Source of the DNA: Capsicum annuum
Taxonomy: Eukaryota > Streptophyta > Magnoliopsida > Solanales > Solanaceae
NCBI RefSeq assembly: GCF_002878395.1
Contig: NC_061118.1
Span: 132,497,216 to 132,561,215, forward strand
Length of the DNA stretch: 64,000 nt
Direction of reading: 5' to 3'
The position numbers were made by a program, and so were the translations under genes. Below the pieces are notes generated by a model that was given only the letters and a program-made list of their open reading frames with translations, ran no database searches and was not told the origin of the DNA. This document shows positions 1 through 10,782 of the stretch, one piece after another. Positions within the stretch are counted from its first letter, which is position 1. Each line of letters begins with the position of its first letter.

Positions 1-250
1 GGATGACTTTATTGGTTTTTTGAGTTTAAATTTATTGGGAAGAAAAAAAATAAAAAAGTGAATAATTTTGGGATAATTTTATGTGAAGACCTATTAATTG
101 CTTTTTTGATTTCTCCTATTTAGAATTATGATTCTTAGGTTAGGAACATGATACTTGTCTAGGTTGAGCATGATATTGGAACTCTTTATAATTAAGAATA
201 TAACTTATTAGTTGAAGTATCTCAATTTTTAATTTTTCCTATGTATGTAG

Positions 251-571
251 ATGGAACCTTCACATCGTAGTTGGATGTATAATGTAACGCTTCCTAATTG
301 TGTGGGGTTGAGGGAGGAATATAAAGAAGGGGTTGCGGGATTTGTTGCTAAGGCGATGACACTTGATGAGTTTCTTACAGAAGGGACAATTAGGTGCCCT
401 TGTGAGAAATGCGAGTGTGCTATGTTATTGGGACCAAACGATGTTGAATTTCATCTTCTTAAAATTGGATTTATGAAAAATTATTATGTGTGGATAGTTC
501 ATGGAGAGACTAATACTGGTGGTAGTGATTGTGGTTTTCAAAATTTGTTTACTGGTAGGGTAGTCTCATAG
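251..571 (+). pseudogene. CACTA transposase, N-terminal transposase-associated domain
   Basis: This 106-codon open stretch matches the transposase-associated domain that starts plant TNP2-like proteins: it opens with a RSWMYN-type motif after the start Met, then a GLREEYKEGVAGF segment and a CPCEKC cysteine cluster at about residues 49-54. The start at 251 is the natural TNP2 start because RSWMY lies a few residues after Met in this family. The frame ends at a stop at 571 and the homology resumes in another frame at 607, so a frameshift separates it from the rest of the transposase. It is one piece of the decayed gene running to about 3900. Confidence 0.8.
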
Positions 572-606
572 CGAAGAATAATGTTAAAAATTGCTGATAC
601 AGTGAG

Positions 607-1848
607 ATGGTTAGGGATGCTTTTGGGACGCACTCAGGGACTCAAAGTGAACTAAATGATGAGGCTAAATGCTTCTATGAACAGTTAAATGAAGCTAGTC
701 ATCCACTGTATGAAGGGTCAATGCATTCTAAGCTATCTGTTATAGTTAGATTACTAAGTATCAAATCAGATTATTCTATTTCTCAAACGGGCATGAATTC
801 TATCATCAGGCTTATGAAGGAACTTAATCCAAATAAATTTGACTTACCCAAATATTACTACCCAGCGAAAAAGTTGATTTCCAAGTTAGGTCTTTCATCA
901 GAGAAGATAGATTGTTGCGAGAAAGGTTGCATGTTATTCTATAAGGATGATGCTACTTTAAAATATTGCAATTTTTGTAACTAGACTCATTATAAATAAG
1001 TCACAAATGCTAAAGGGAAGAAGGTTCCAGAAAAACGGATGTATTACTTACCTCTTATACCACGGTTAAAGAGGTTGTATGCATCAATGAGCTTTGTCTC
1101 TCATATGACGTGGCACTATGAACATAAAAGACCGCCTGGTGTTTTATGTCATCCATTAGATGGAGAAGCATTGAAGCATTTTGATAGGGTTTTTTCAGAC
1201 TTTGCTAGAGAACCAAGAAATATTAGGTTGGGATTATCTTCTGATGTATTCACTCCATTTGGTATCTCTGCTACACCATATTCATGTTGGTCGGTGTTTG
1301 TTATGCCTTATAATCTCCCACCTGAGTTGTGTATGACAAGCCCGTATTTGTTTCTAACTTGCATTGTTTCAGGTTCTCGCAATCCTAAAATTTTGATTGA
1401 TGTATATATACAACCACTGATTGACGAGTTGAACATACTATGGCATGAAAGTGCGGAAACATATGATGTATCAACCAAACAAAACTTTAGATTGTGTGCT
1501 GCTTTGATATGGACTATTAATGATTTTCCTGCTTATGGAATGTTGTCTGGGTGGTCGACTGCGGGCAAGCTAACTTGCCCTTATTGTATGGAAGACACAA
1601 AAGCGTTTACTTTGAAACATGGAGGTAAGAACTCGTGGTTCAACTGTCACCGTCAATCTTTGCCAATGAAACATGAGATTAGAAGAAATACTAGTGCATT
1701 TATGAAGAACCAAACTGATTTTGAAGGGCCACCACCAATCCTGTCACGAGAAGAAATTTGGGCTAGGGTCAGAAATTTGCCTAAGGTGATAAGGTCTCCA
1801 CCGTCTAGGATACCTGTTTATGGTGTTACACATAATTGGAAAAAATAA
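607..1848 (+). pseudogene. CACTA transposase TNP2-like, Transposase_21 core
   Basis: Two open pieces in one frame (607-984 and 1039-1848), separated by a TAG at 982-984, form the core of a TNP2-like transposase. Recognisable landmarks are a FYEQLNEASHPLYEG segment, a zinc-ribbon-like pair CxxxC plus CNFC around 910-980, a YLPLIPRLKRLYAS segment at 1045, WHYEHKRPPGVLCHPLDGEA at about 1111-1170, GISATPYSCW (about 1264-1293), an FRLCAALIWTINDFPAYGMLSGWST stretch (about 1486-1560) and a CPYCMEDT zinc-binding motif. This protein would cut and join the element ends in the nucleus. The internal stop, the frameshift before 607 and the decay after 1848 make it a pseudogene. The homology continues in broken form to about 3900. 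Confidence 0.85.
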
Positions 1849-3140
1849 AGCATATTCTGGGAGTTTAATCTTATTGGAAGCATAATCTTATGCTGCATAA
1901 TCTGGATGTATGCATGCATGCTGAGAAAAACTTTTTTGACAATTTGTTTAATACTGTGATGGATATCACTAACAAGACAGAGGATAATTTAAAGGTCAGG
2001 ATGGACTTAAAAGTAATATTGCTGACGAAGTGAATTGTACCTGACAGACTTTAATGACAAGATTCAAAAGTCCAAAGCAAGTTATACATTTACTTTGAAT
2101 GAGAGGAGAGATTTGTGATTGGGTTAAGAATTTAAGGATGCTAGATTGTTATGAGTCAAACTTATCAAGGTGTGTTGATATGAAAGAAGGGAAGTTGATA
2201 TCTATGAAGAGTCACGACTATCTCATTTTTATGGAATCTTTGTTGCCTATTACCTTTTAGGCATTGCCCGACAGAATATTCGACAGAATATGGAAGCCCA
2301 TAACAAAGATAAGCTTATTTCTTATGAGATTTTTGTTATTAACACATTGAGGGAGGAGAGCCTAGCGTTGGTGGATATCAATAGTCGATTAACCTTAAAC
2401 AAGCTGACAAATATTTTTCCTCCTAAATTTTTTGATGTTATGGAGTATCTTCTAATTCACCTTGTGTGAGAGGCGCAACTTGGAGGGCTTGCAGTATAGA
2501 TGGATGTATCCCTATGAGAGGTAATGACTTTTAATCACTTACCATTTATGTTGGTTAATTAAAAATTTTATCAACTAAAGATCATACAATGCAGGAATAT
2601 TGGCAAGAGTAAGCGAACAGTGAAAAATAGATATCGAATTGAGGGATCGATATGTTAGGCTTATTTGGCTAGACAAATCTCTCATTTTTGTTCTTATTAT
2701 TTCAAAAATGCCGTGTTGTGTTTGAGAAATCGACCTAATCGACATGATGATTGAGGCAATACTGATCCTTCGACACCACCTTTTAATATATTTAATTAAC
2801 CCGGTAAAGGAGGTTCAAAACTTTGTCCTAATCGATATTTGAATGTGATGGAGCTTAAATTAGCTACAACACATGTATTATTAAATTTCTCCCAGGTCCA
2901 ACCTTTGTATAAGTGAGTATATTTTTGTTAGCGAGAAGCATATAAGATCCATCTTGGCTTTAACTAATGAAAGTTGTAACTTTGTCAGACAATTACTTAC
3001 TAGCTATGCATGGGGTTGTTGTTGCTTATCCTATGTTTTCAGAGTGGTTTAGAGAATATGTACGTAGTACTTAATATTTAACTTGATTTACAATTGTGTC
3101 TAATAATACATATTTTTAAATTCTAATTTTTCTATAACTT
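1849..3140 (+). pseudogene. CACTA transposase, degraded DUF4218 region with a visible intron
   Basis: No frame stays open here, but pieces continue the TNP2 homology. Around 1880-1960 a NLDxMHxEKNFFDNLFNTVMD-like stretch can be read, and at about 2400-2515 FPPKFFDVMEYLLIHL then YRWMYPYER, which is characteristic of the DUF4218 domain that follows the transposase core in plant CACTA proteins. A well-formed intron follows YRWMYPYER: GTAATG from about 2520, ending in TGCAG at about 2592, and the reading resumes with a GKSKRTVKNRYR-like stretch. A second likely intron lies at about 3060-3149 (GTACGT to TATAG). Stops and indels throughout make the region non-functional. Confidence 0.65.
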
Positions 3141-3149
3141 TATATAGGT

Positions 3150-3905
3150 TCATAATCCAAATAATTATGATGAAAATGACCAATTTTTATGTGATATAGC
3201 TTGGGGGCCTGATCGTAATGTCAGAACATATTCTAATTACTTCATCAATGGGTACAAATTTCATACAAAAGAGTGGTCTAAGGGAAAGAAAACTAATAAT
3301 AGTGGGGTGTGGGTGAAAGGTGATGGTGATATTGATTATTATGATGTTCTTCAAGAGATTTTAGAACTCGAGTATCCTGTTGGTTGGCCGAAGAAAAGTT
3401 TGGTGCTCTTTCGTTGTAAGTGGTATAATCCAACACCTAGTTCAGGTACAAAGTTGCACCCGTAGTACAAAATAGTTGAAATTAAGCATATACGGGGGCA
3501 TGGACTCTATGATTCTCTTTGCAAGAATAAGTCTGCATGGTGGGTAGTTTTAAAACAAAGCTCGTGGGTAGAGTTGAAGTAGAGGATATGTTAGATGTAG
3601 CATACAAGAATGACATTTCAAGTGTTGAACAAAGGATGAATGATGAATTAGCGGGTGAATTGCAGCATAGCGAAGGCCTCTATGAAGAATTTGATCCTTC
3701 TGAACTTAGACTAAATTTTGGTGATTATGGGCGAGGAACATCCAGGGAAAATGGGTAGGAAAACCCATATGATGAAAATGAATCGGGCGAGGAAGAGTTT
3801 CTCGATGAAAATGAAACAAGCGAAGAAGAGTTTCTCGATAAAAATGAAATAACCGACGAGGAAGAATTGATGAGTGACTATGAATCAAATGAAGATGATA
3901 GAATT
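3150..3905 (+). pseudogene. CACTA transposase, DUF4216 region and acidic repeat tail
   Basis: From 3150 one frame reads HNPNNYDENDQF, then DIAWGPDRNVRTYSNYFINGYKF and WSKGKKTNNSGVWVKGDGD, typical of the DUF4216 domain at the C-terminal end of TNP2-like proteins. A TAG near 3464 and a frameshift near 3545 break it; the remainder continues in the next frame at 3537-3758 (RVEVEDMLDVAYKND). After a stop at 3756-3758 the same frame encodes a strongly acidic tail to about 3900 with a repeated unit of the form DENExxEEEFL, seen two to three times with a period of about 54 bases. Acidic C-termini are common in this family. This is the end of the first gene of the element. Confidence 0.75.
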
Positions 3906-4503
3906 GTTGTTTGCCTTTTGAGTTATCGTTGCTTTTCTGTCGAACCTTATTATCTGTTCACCTTTTTAGTTACTATTAGTAAATTAAATAAGCATATTTT
4001 GGTTATCTAGAGGAAGATGAGTTAAATTGGACAATTGTTTGAAAATTCTTGTCTCTGCCTAGCGTGCCTGAGATTTTTGACTGTAATTTTTGTTTCCTTT
4101 AGCATATAACATTGGTGGCATCCAATTTAGATAAGGATGCATCAGCATGCCCACCAGTCTTTAGAAGCTCTCTGTTGAGCTATGTATTGTAGATCATGTA
4201 GTAGGTTCCAATGATGTGTAATATTTTCATACACGGATTTTTTGCTCTTATTTGAGCTTTGTAAAGATCTTGTACCACGTCTGTTGAGCAGTTTGGCCTG
4301 TAGATATTGGTATGGTAGGTTTGTACATGGTAATGCTAGTCCATGTTACTTATAGGTGCATCTCCTACCCAAGATACTATAAATCCTCCTCTTCCTCCTA
4401 AGTCAACTGTTTCATTGCTAAATGTACTTTTCAAAGTACCACTGCCCGACCAGTTTATATCTATTCTTTCCTTGAGAAACTGGTTGGCTCTACATTTAAT
4501 TTT

Positions 4504-6980
4504 ATGCCCACACCTAATGTGGGTTCCTCCTCGGGGTTTCACATTAATCAACCTGGTAGATCTTCCTATGTGCCTACTGCTGCATCTCCCACATCATCTC
4601 CAGCTTCATCTAATCCTAGCATATCTGATTTGAGAATTAGAGTTTCTGGAACACCAATAGCAACATCCATCGATAGTGCTATACGACCTACTTCACAGAA
4701 TCAGAATGTTGATGAGATATTAGAGTTTGACCGAAATGGAAGGCTGATTATCGCCCCTGATCATAGTGAAGGGTATGGTGAGGGGTAATTAATCCTTATA
4801 TTTTTTTGTTAATTTATTAAAAGTACAAAAATAAAGATGATTTGATTTTAATGCAGGTTCATTCCCTCAAAGGCCGCTGGAAAGAATATTATAGCATAAA
4901 TTAAACCATTTTACTGTGCTCCTTGGAATACATGGAAGGAAATTCCATATGATATCAGGGACTTAATTTGGGCTCAGTTTCAGGTACAATTTGCATTTAT
5001 CTTTATATTATTTTTGTAATACCAAAATTTTCATTTGATGATATTAATTGTATTGTAGAAAAATGTTCATGGGAGCCTTGTCATGAAAATGAAACAAATG
5101 ATATTTTTGAGAAGAAAGCAGCGAAGCAGATTACAGAACACTTGTTTAAGGCTCGGGACAAAAGAAAGCAACCTGGATGGATATCAAATGCAGTGTGGAG
5201 TTAATTTTTGGTCATATGGGATAGTGAAGAATTTAAGAAAAAGAGTAGATGAGCAAAGGCAAATCGAGCCTCTAAAGGGGTGGCTCGTTGCACACTGGAG
5301 GTTTCATGAGTTTCGCCGCCCACCAAAGAAAACTGGTAACTTCGGCTTTCTGTTTACATTGATCATTTATATGTTTTTATTTATGTCATGTGACATCCCA
5401 ACTCTTTAAGATGTGAATAGAGAAACCTATTTGGTAAATCTAATTTATTCACTAAAAAATTAGATCATACATTAGTTCCCTAAAGTTTAACCACTCAGAT
5501 AAGCTACAATACTGTATAAGTAACTTAAGTGGGCTCACGACATGTTACCTCAGAGCTATTTCAACTAAACGTTACCTCATTTTGGATACCAACTTAGATA
5601 GATATTAAAACATTGACAATACTTCAATTATATTGTGCTTCTCTGTAAGGTTCTACAAAGTTTTTGAAGGACTAGCAGTAAAGGAAGCCTTTCATTTTTC
5701 ATTTTTCATTTTTGGTTGAGGAAGAGGATATATGATGGCTTGCTGCAGCTACGCGGGTTTTGATATGTTGTCCTTACAGTAAGCAGAGAACTACTTAGTG
5801 TATATAGTTCTTACTCAGCTGTAACTTACCTTCTTCTGCTCCTATTACTTTTCCCCCTTCTCTTCTTCCTAATGCTTCTTTGTTATGTACTTTTGTAATG
5901 ACTTCTGGCAAAGTGCGTATGTGGCATGTTAACAAGGAGGGTATATTGCTATTACTTACTGGAATTCACTATTATGAAAGAGGGTAAAAGAAAGATAAAA
6001 CTTTTGTAATTTGTAAATAGTGGGGATCATTACACTATTATCTGTTTTCCTCTATTAGATTCCTCTTTGCAGAGGAAAGAAGAAGAAGATCACTAGAAAT
6101 GGTTTGACTGTTAATTGAAGCTTGGATCTTTCATATTACCAGACAGAAACTTAATCAACATATTACTAAGTACTCTCTGATGCTTAACGAGTCTTAGTGA
6201 TGTCGTTTATCATATGTTATTTCTATGTGTTTTAGTTAGCATTTTCTTATTCTTAGAACATCTCATAATTGTGTGATCTTCTTTATGTTAAAGAAGCCAA
6301 GTTATGGAATTTTTTTTGTTCTTTGATATTAATAGCTGTGTTTTAATTTTAAGAAGCAACAGTAGAGCAAGATGTCCTCCATGAGCTAACTATCTTATTT
6401 TTTTTAATTTCACAGAAAAAATTAAAAGGGAGAGCAGATGTCACTCCTGCTGAAGTCTTCGCAGAGACGCATAAAAAGGAGGAGGAGGACGGTACAAGAG
6501 AAGGTTGGATCAAGACGCGTGCTAAGGAAACATATGTAAGATCAAAACTTCTACACTATTTTCTTGTTTTCTTCATTTTTGATTTTTCTACATAATGATT
6601 TATTTTTATTTTAGGAAGAATTTCAAAAAAGTTTGAAAAATTGGTGTCAGACCCAGCCAACTTCAGTGGATGGTACCGCAGTCCAACCATTGCTCACACA
6701 GATGAATTCAATATGGACAGAGGTGGCGGGTGGTCCTAACAAAGGTAGAGTCTACGGACTTGGAGTTATACGTTCTTCAAGTAGGCCTTCACCATTGTTG
6801 TCCAGCGCTTCTACTTCACAAAATTCGGAAGAAATGGAAGAGATGCGAAAGGAAATAGCAGAGCTAAAGATAAGGTGTAAAACTTCTGATGATAGGGTTG
6901 CTAAATTTGAGAAGCTTATAATGAAGTACATGCCTCAAGCACGTGATGATGAAGATGACACTGAATCTGATGAGGATTAG
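4504..6980 (+). CDS. Transposase_24 family (TNPA/TNP1-like) spliced gene of the CACTA element
   Basis: Five exons can be read with good splice sites: 4504-4784, 4857-4983, 5059-5334, 6416-6535 and 6615-6980. Introns are 4785-4856 (GTAATT to TGCAG), 4984-5058 (GTACAA to TGTAG), 5335-6415 (GTAACT to CACAG) and 6536-6614 (GTAAGA to TTTAG). The protein has a Ser/Pro-rich N-terminus, then FDRNGRLIIAP, a KPFYCAPWNTWKEIP segment, FEKKAAKQITEHLFKARDKR in exon 3, ADVTPAEVFAETHKK in exon 4, and in the last exon a GGPNKGRVYGLG motif followed by a coiled coil (EEMEEMRKEIAELKIR) and an acidic end. This order is that of the plant Ptta/En/Spm Transposase_24 family, thought to bind the element ends. Exons 2 and 3 contain in-frame stops (after NIIA in exon 2, after NAVWS in exon 3), so the copy is probably dead although exons 1, 4 and 5 look clean. 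The true start may be at or upstream of 4343. Confidence 0.72.
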
Positions 6981-7299
6981 ACCGCAGTTGTTGATTGTGA
7001 AATTCAGATTTGAAGTTGATCTTGGTTAATAGTTTGGGATGTCTAAGCTATTTCTTAATGATGTTTGGCTAGGATGTTTTAAATAATTTGATGTTTTTGA
7101 CCATTTCTTTTAATTACGTTTGTCTAGGATGCTTTCAGCTATCTTGATGATCTATTTTGTTTTAACAATTCCGTTATGTTTTATAGTCGTTTGAAAAATT
7201 TAATCCAAATTTAATTGTTTGATTCTAGTTAGTATTTATTATTTTATAAAGCAGTTGTGTGTTGTCAAAATAGTTGCAAACAATTCCTACACAGCGGTT

Positions 7300-7720
7300 G
7301 TATAATGAAATAGAGAGAATTGTTAATTCAAAAATATTGCAACTGCTATAGTCGGAGCAGTAATAAATAAAAAAATTAATTATTCACATATCCTGACTGC
7401 AGTGGTCGGAAAATAAATAAATAAGTAAATAAAATTAATTTAAAAATATTCCAACTGATGTAGTAGTATTAATAAATAAATAAAATTAATTATTTACATA
7501 TTCCAATTGCAGTAGTCGAAATTTTAAATTTATTAAATAATTTTTTATTAGTTTTTCGATTATTGTTGGATTATTATTTTTTGTATGACTGGATCTAATT
7601 TTCAATAACTAAATACAGTAGTCAAAAAATTTTCGATTACAGTAATCGAAAAGTTTTTTTCGATCAGCTTTTTGTCGACTTCCTGAATTCGGTTAGGCAG
7701 TGTCGGAAATCTAAATGATG
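7300..7720 (+). repeat. CACTA subterminal repeats
   Basis: A short word of the form AACTGCnGTAGTCGGA recurs at about 7340-7358, 7395-7410, 7452-7468, 7503-7520 and 7610-7624, roughly every 55-60 bases for the first four, separated by AATAAATAAA-type spacers. At 7631-7651 it appears as a near-perfect palindrome, TTTCGATTAC-A-GTAATCGAAA. Arrays of short direct and inverted repeats within a few hundred bases of the ends are the binding sites for the second protein of En/Spm-type elements, so this array is the probable target of the protein encoded at 4504-6980. Confidence 0.75.
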
Positions 7721-7734
7721 ATTTTCTAGTAGTG
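7721..7734 (-). repeat. CACTA right terminal inverted repeat
   Basis: The + strand reads ATTTTCTAGTAGTG; its reverse complement, CACTACTAGAAAAT, begins with the diagnostic CACTA and matches the CACTACnAGAAAA type of end common among plant elements of this class. It marks the right edge of the transposon at 7734. Confidence 0.88.
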
Positions 7735-7980
7735 TAACTTCTTGTTTGAAAGTTTTTGAGCTAAGTTTTGCCTCTAAGTCAACAATTATAGAGCATTTCA
7801 TAAGTTATAAAAATAATGTGGTAGTATTGACTCTTGCCCAATATACGTAACTTGTTATTTGAAAGTTCTAAGTCCTGCTTGCCTCTAAGGCAAGATTTAT
7901 AAAACATATCATAAATCAAGAAATAATATGTTAGTGTCAACTCTTTCCAATTTGGTGTAACTTGTTGTTTGGAAGAGATT
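7735..7980 (+). repeat. Degenerate tandem triplication, ~112 bp unit
   Basis: The words TAACTTxTTxTTTGxAAG begin at 7735, 7848 and 7958 (spacing 113 and 110). Between them 'GCCTCTAAG' , 'ATAAxATATxATAA' and 'GTxxTxxACTCTT' recur in the same order, so this is a degenerate tandem repeat of about 112 bp. The CACTA element ends exactly where the first unit begins. No coding potential is visible. Confidence 0.6.
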
Positions 7981-8290
7981 GGAGAAAAGAAAAAAAATAA
8001 AAGTTGTGGAAAAAAAATGGAGGAAAATATTTTAAAATAAAAAATAAAAAGTAAAGAAAATAAAAAAGAGAAAAGGAAAAAAAATAAAATATAGAAGTAA
8101 AGAGGAGAAAAGAAAAAAATAAACTTTGAAAAAAAAGAAGATAAAAGACAAAACAAATACAAAGACTGAAAAAAATTTAAAGAAAAAACAAAAAATAAAG
8201 AAAAAAAAAAAAGAGAAAAAAAAAAAAGAGAAAAAAAGAAAAAGAAAAAAAAAAAAAAGGATTGAAAAAAATTAAAAAAAAAAACAGAAG
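7978..8290. repeat. A/G-rich homopurine low-complexity tract
   Basis: About 300 bases composed almost entirely of A and G with few T, including runs such as (A)12 GAG (A)11. The long open reading frame on the opposite strand across 7779-8438 is a low-complexity artefact (poly-Phe/Leu/Ser) and not a gene. Confidence 0.85.
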
Positions 8291-8888
8291 TTGAAAGATA
8301 AGTAAGTAAAGAGTTGTTTAGAAATATTTGAGATATGAAGGAACAAATAGGTATTCGTTCAATACATAAAAAAAAACTAGTTTTATAGAACTTTTTATGG
8401 GAGACTAAAAAAACTAAGACATCCATTAAGAGCGTCATTTATATAGTTTATCCAATTTTATCATAGGACATTTGACCATGAACCTTTTTGAAAGGTCTTG
8501 TTTTTTAGCCCTTTATAATTATTTTTTAAAATTTTTTATGACTGGATTGACAAGAGATCCTCATTTTTTACACACAAGATATCTCTATTTTTACAATAAA
8601 GATCAGGAAAAGTCATTTTATTCTATCCAATTTTTAAGAAGGAAAGAGATCTCATTTCTCCTTCTTTTTCCATGCTTGGCCACAAATTTTAAAAAATTAA
8701 TTCCACAATTTTTAAGATTTTGAAAAGAAAAAATTATTTCCGCTCTAAATTACTCACAAAACTTTAAAAAACTCAAATTTTAAAATATTAGTTTTCACTT
8801 TGAAATAAATTTTTTTTTTTTTTTTAAATTATGATAAAACATGACCAAACACCCACATTGATACGAGCCAAACAATTATCATAGCTTT
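8291..8888. other. AT-rich unassigned DNA
   Basis: No gene or confident element is seen. The part 8670-8860 has a CATGCTTGGCCA word at one side and CATGACCAAACACCC at the other with T-rich and A-rich arms between. This resembles a decayed foldback MITE of the kind whose ends read TTTGGCCA, but the ends do not pair well enough to call it. Confidence 0.4.
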
Positions 8889-9715
8889 TGATGACATCGT
8901 TGGAGGCCAACACAAAAGGACTTAAGTTTTGATCCCCTCGAGGACACAAGAGCATTCATGGAGAGACCATTTTGGGCACTCGATAGAGCAATGCCGAGTG
9001 TGGAAGGTTGCTTGGGGGCTTTCCTTGATGCCTACCCAAGATCCAAAGGGAGTTCACGTCTTGAAGCTTGAAAAACTACGGCTTTGGAGTGTTCATTTCC
9101 CTTACGTTTTGAAGCTTGAGGAACACCGATTTGAGAGCATTGAAGAGGCGTCCGATTCATCAAATCCAAACACCTCATGCCCGCCCCTTCATTAAGGGTA
9201 TTTTAGAGATTGCACATGGTGTCTTAACATACCATGGCCACCCCTCTCATTAAAGGCATCTTGGTCATTTTATCTTCATCTTGTAATAGACTATAAGTAA
9301 AATATTTTAGGGTTATTTCACTTAGTTTTTGTTGAATATGGATATTTGAAGGAGCACATTTTGTCTCTTGTGAGAGTAGTCCCAAAACCGAAACTAGGGC
9401 AAGATAAGTGTAGATTCACTTGTGTTGCATTTTGGCTTAGAAACCTAGGTTCTTGAGGCGAGTGATTTCCCTCTTGGGTCACGTAAGAGTTTGATGTTTG
9501 TTATTACGGGATTTAGGGGTCTTGACGTTTGAGACATGTCTTGGTTCTTAGGTTTTTGTAATCTCTTGTAAAACTACCTATCTTTACTTTATTGCATTTG
9601 TATCTTGTTGGTTATCTTATTCTCATTTTTGCCTTGTTGTTCTCGGTTTGTGTTGTTGTTGCCTTGGTAGTTTCTTCTTGTGTTCGATTCTAGTTTTTTA
9701 TCCGTTCTCATATCA
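8889..9715 (+). mobile_element. LTR of an LTR retrotransposon (827 bp)
   Basis: The right edge is placed by the tRNA-Met primer-binding site that follows after a 2-base spacer. Taking TGAT...ATCA as termini (TGATGACATC at 8889, CATATCA at 9715) gives an 827 bp LTR, of a size and end type like those of element B in this window. The left edge is less sure than the right, since no second LTR of this family is in the window to align. The region has no reading frame of note; it carries polyadenylation-like TTGTAATCTCTTGT text near 9558. Confidence 0.68.
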
Positions 9716-9717
9716 TT

Positions 9718-9729
9718 TGGTATCAGAGC
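9718..9729 (+). other. tRNA-Met (initiator) primer-binding site
   Basis: TGGTATCAGAGC matches 12 bases of the standard plant initiator tRNA-Met primer-binding site, two bases after the proposed LTR end. It fixes the orientation of the element as +. Confidence 0.85.
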
Positions 9730-10720
9730 AAGGATTGATTTCATTCCTACCAGATCAATCTTGGGCTTGTTAACTTGAAAATTAAAAAAAAAAGTGTTGA
9801 AAAATCAAAAATCAGAAAAAAGATATTTTGTTCCATTTTTGTACTTTGGCCGAAATTTGAGAATTAGATTTAGGAGATTTTTATGTGTTTTGGTTGTTTC
9901 TAGTGTTATCCCCTTCTTCACTAACACTAAAAGAGTCTAGATCCAAATTTTGAGCCATTTTTGAGTTGTTCTTGGAATTTGAAGGTAGTTGTTGTTGTGG
10001 ATCTAAGCTTGTACATATGTTGTTGTTGTGGATTGGTGGCTTGAAAACATGTTGATGTTGTTGTGGAGTTTAACATGAGCAAAAGGACCCAAAATCATTT
10101 AATTTGGAGCTCATTTGTCTTGGATTCAATTTTTGAGTGTGTTTGTTGTTCTTTATGTATTGTTGAGCAAGAACACTCAAAGGGGTATTGTTTGATCCAA
10201 AGGAGTGGAGAAAGATAGTGTGGCCCTTGTTTGTCTTGAAAACATCTCCCAAGAACATACCGAAGAGGCAAGGAGACAAAAGAGTTTTAAAAGTTGTCTT
10301 ATCAAAAGGGAGAAAGAGCACCTACCAAGAAAAACAAAAGAGAAAAGCGCCAACAACCTTTCAAAAAGATGCTTGCCAAAAAGGTGCAAGGAAGTCAAAC
10401 CTTTTTAAATTTGAAAAAGAGACTCCAATTCTTGTTGCTTCCCTCCCAAAGCTGATTTTCACCATTCCAATTGAAAAATTGATCAATACAAATTGAAGAC
10501 AAGATTTTTTTTTCAAATTTCAATAATTCCAACACCCAATCCAAGGTTGCCACGTGGCTGCCACGTTATCACCCTTCAAAAAATGATCTAAGGCTCAAAA
10601 TTTTTGATTGCTAAGTTTCTTTTCTTTGTCTCTTTAGTTACATTTCCTGATTCTAGTACTAATTGACAAACTAGTAATCACCTACTAGGTTGTGAGTTAG
10701 TTTGGAATCTGTTTCTTCGT
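9730..10720 (+). other. Retrotransposon leader / truncated internal region, no gag-pol
   Basis: This follows the primer site. It holds a TTGTTGTTGTGG-type repeat (9985-10065) and an A-rich stretch around 10200-10410 where short overlapping frames rich in Lys can be read, but none shows a gag, protease, reverse transcriptase or integrase motif. I read it as the leader of a truncated or non-autonomous element. Its right limit is not defined; unrelated text begins by the microsatellite at 10733. Confidence 0.5.
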
Positions 10721-10731
10721 ATTTGAGTTTC

Positions 10732-10732
<1 letters not shown>

Positions 10733-10782
<50 letters not shown>
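10733..10782 (+). repeat. (CTAT)n microsatellite
   Basis: Twelve and a half perfect copies of CTAT, uninterrupted. Confidence 0.97.

Larger units (their letters stand above)
1..7734 (+). mobile_element. CACTA (En/Spm-type) DNA transposon, right part; left end outside window
   Basis: A plant CACTA transposon is supported by three things in the expected order on one strand: a TNP2-type transposase (251-3900), a second spliced gene of the plant Transposase_24 class (about 4504-6980), and a right terminus at 7721-7734 whose reverse complement reads CACTACTAGAAAAT. Subterminal repeats fill about 7300-7720. CACTA elements move by cut and paste; TNP2 is the catalytic protein and the second protein of En/Spm-type elements is known to bind subterminal repeats. 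The left terminus is not present, so the element begins before base 1. The transposase is full of stops, so this copy cannot move by itself. The 3 bases after the end (TAA, 7735-7737) would be one copy of the usual 3 bp target duplication, which cannot be confirmed here. Confidence 0.9.

Noticed and set aside
52..250. Possible left end of the CACTA element within the window
   Set aside because: No CACTA word with subterminal repeats is seen before the transposase start; the left end must be outside.
7779..8438. 219-codon minus-strand open frame
   Set aside because: It is the translation of an A/G homopurine tract (runs of Phe, Leu, Ser); no domain, no real composition of a protein.
8670..8860. 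Foldback MITE with TTGGCCA ends
   Set aside because: The two ends (CATGCTTGGCCA and CATGACCAAACACCC) do not form a proper inverted pair, and no duplication is seen.
8929..9195. 88-codon plus-strand open frame
   Set aside because: It lies wholly inside the LTR upstream of the primer site, where no protein is expected, and has no recognisable domain.
10188..10496. Overlapping Lys-rich frames after the primer site
   Set aside because: Two or three frames are open at once in A-rich leader DNA; no gag motif. Kept only as leader sequence.
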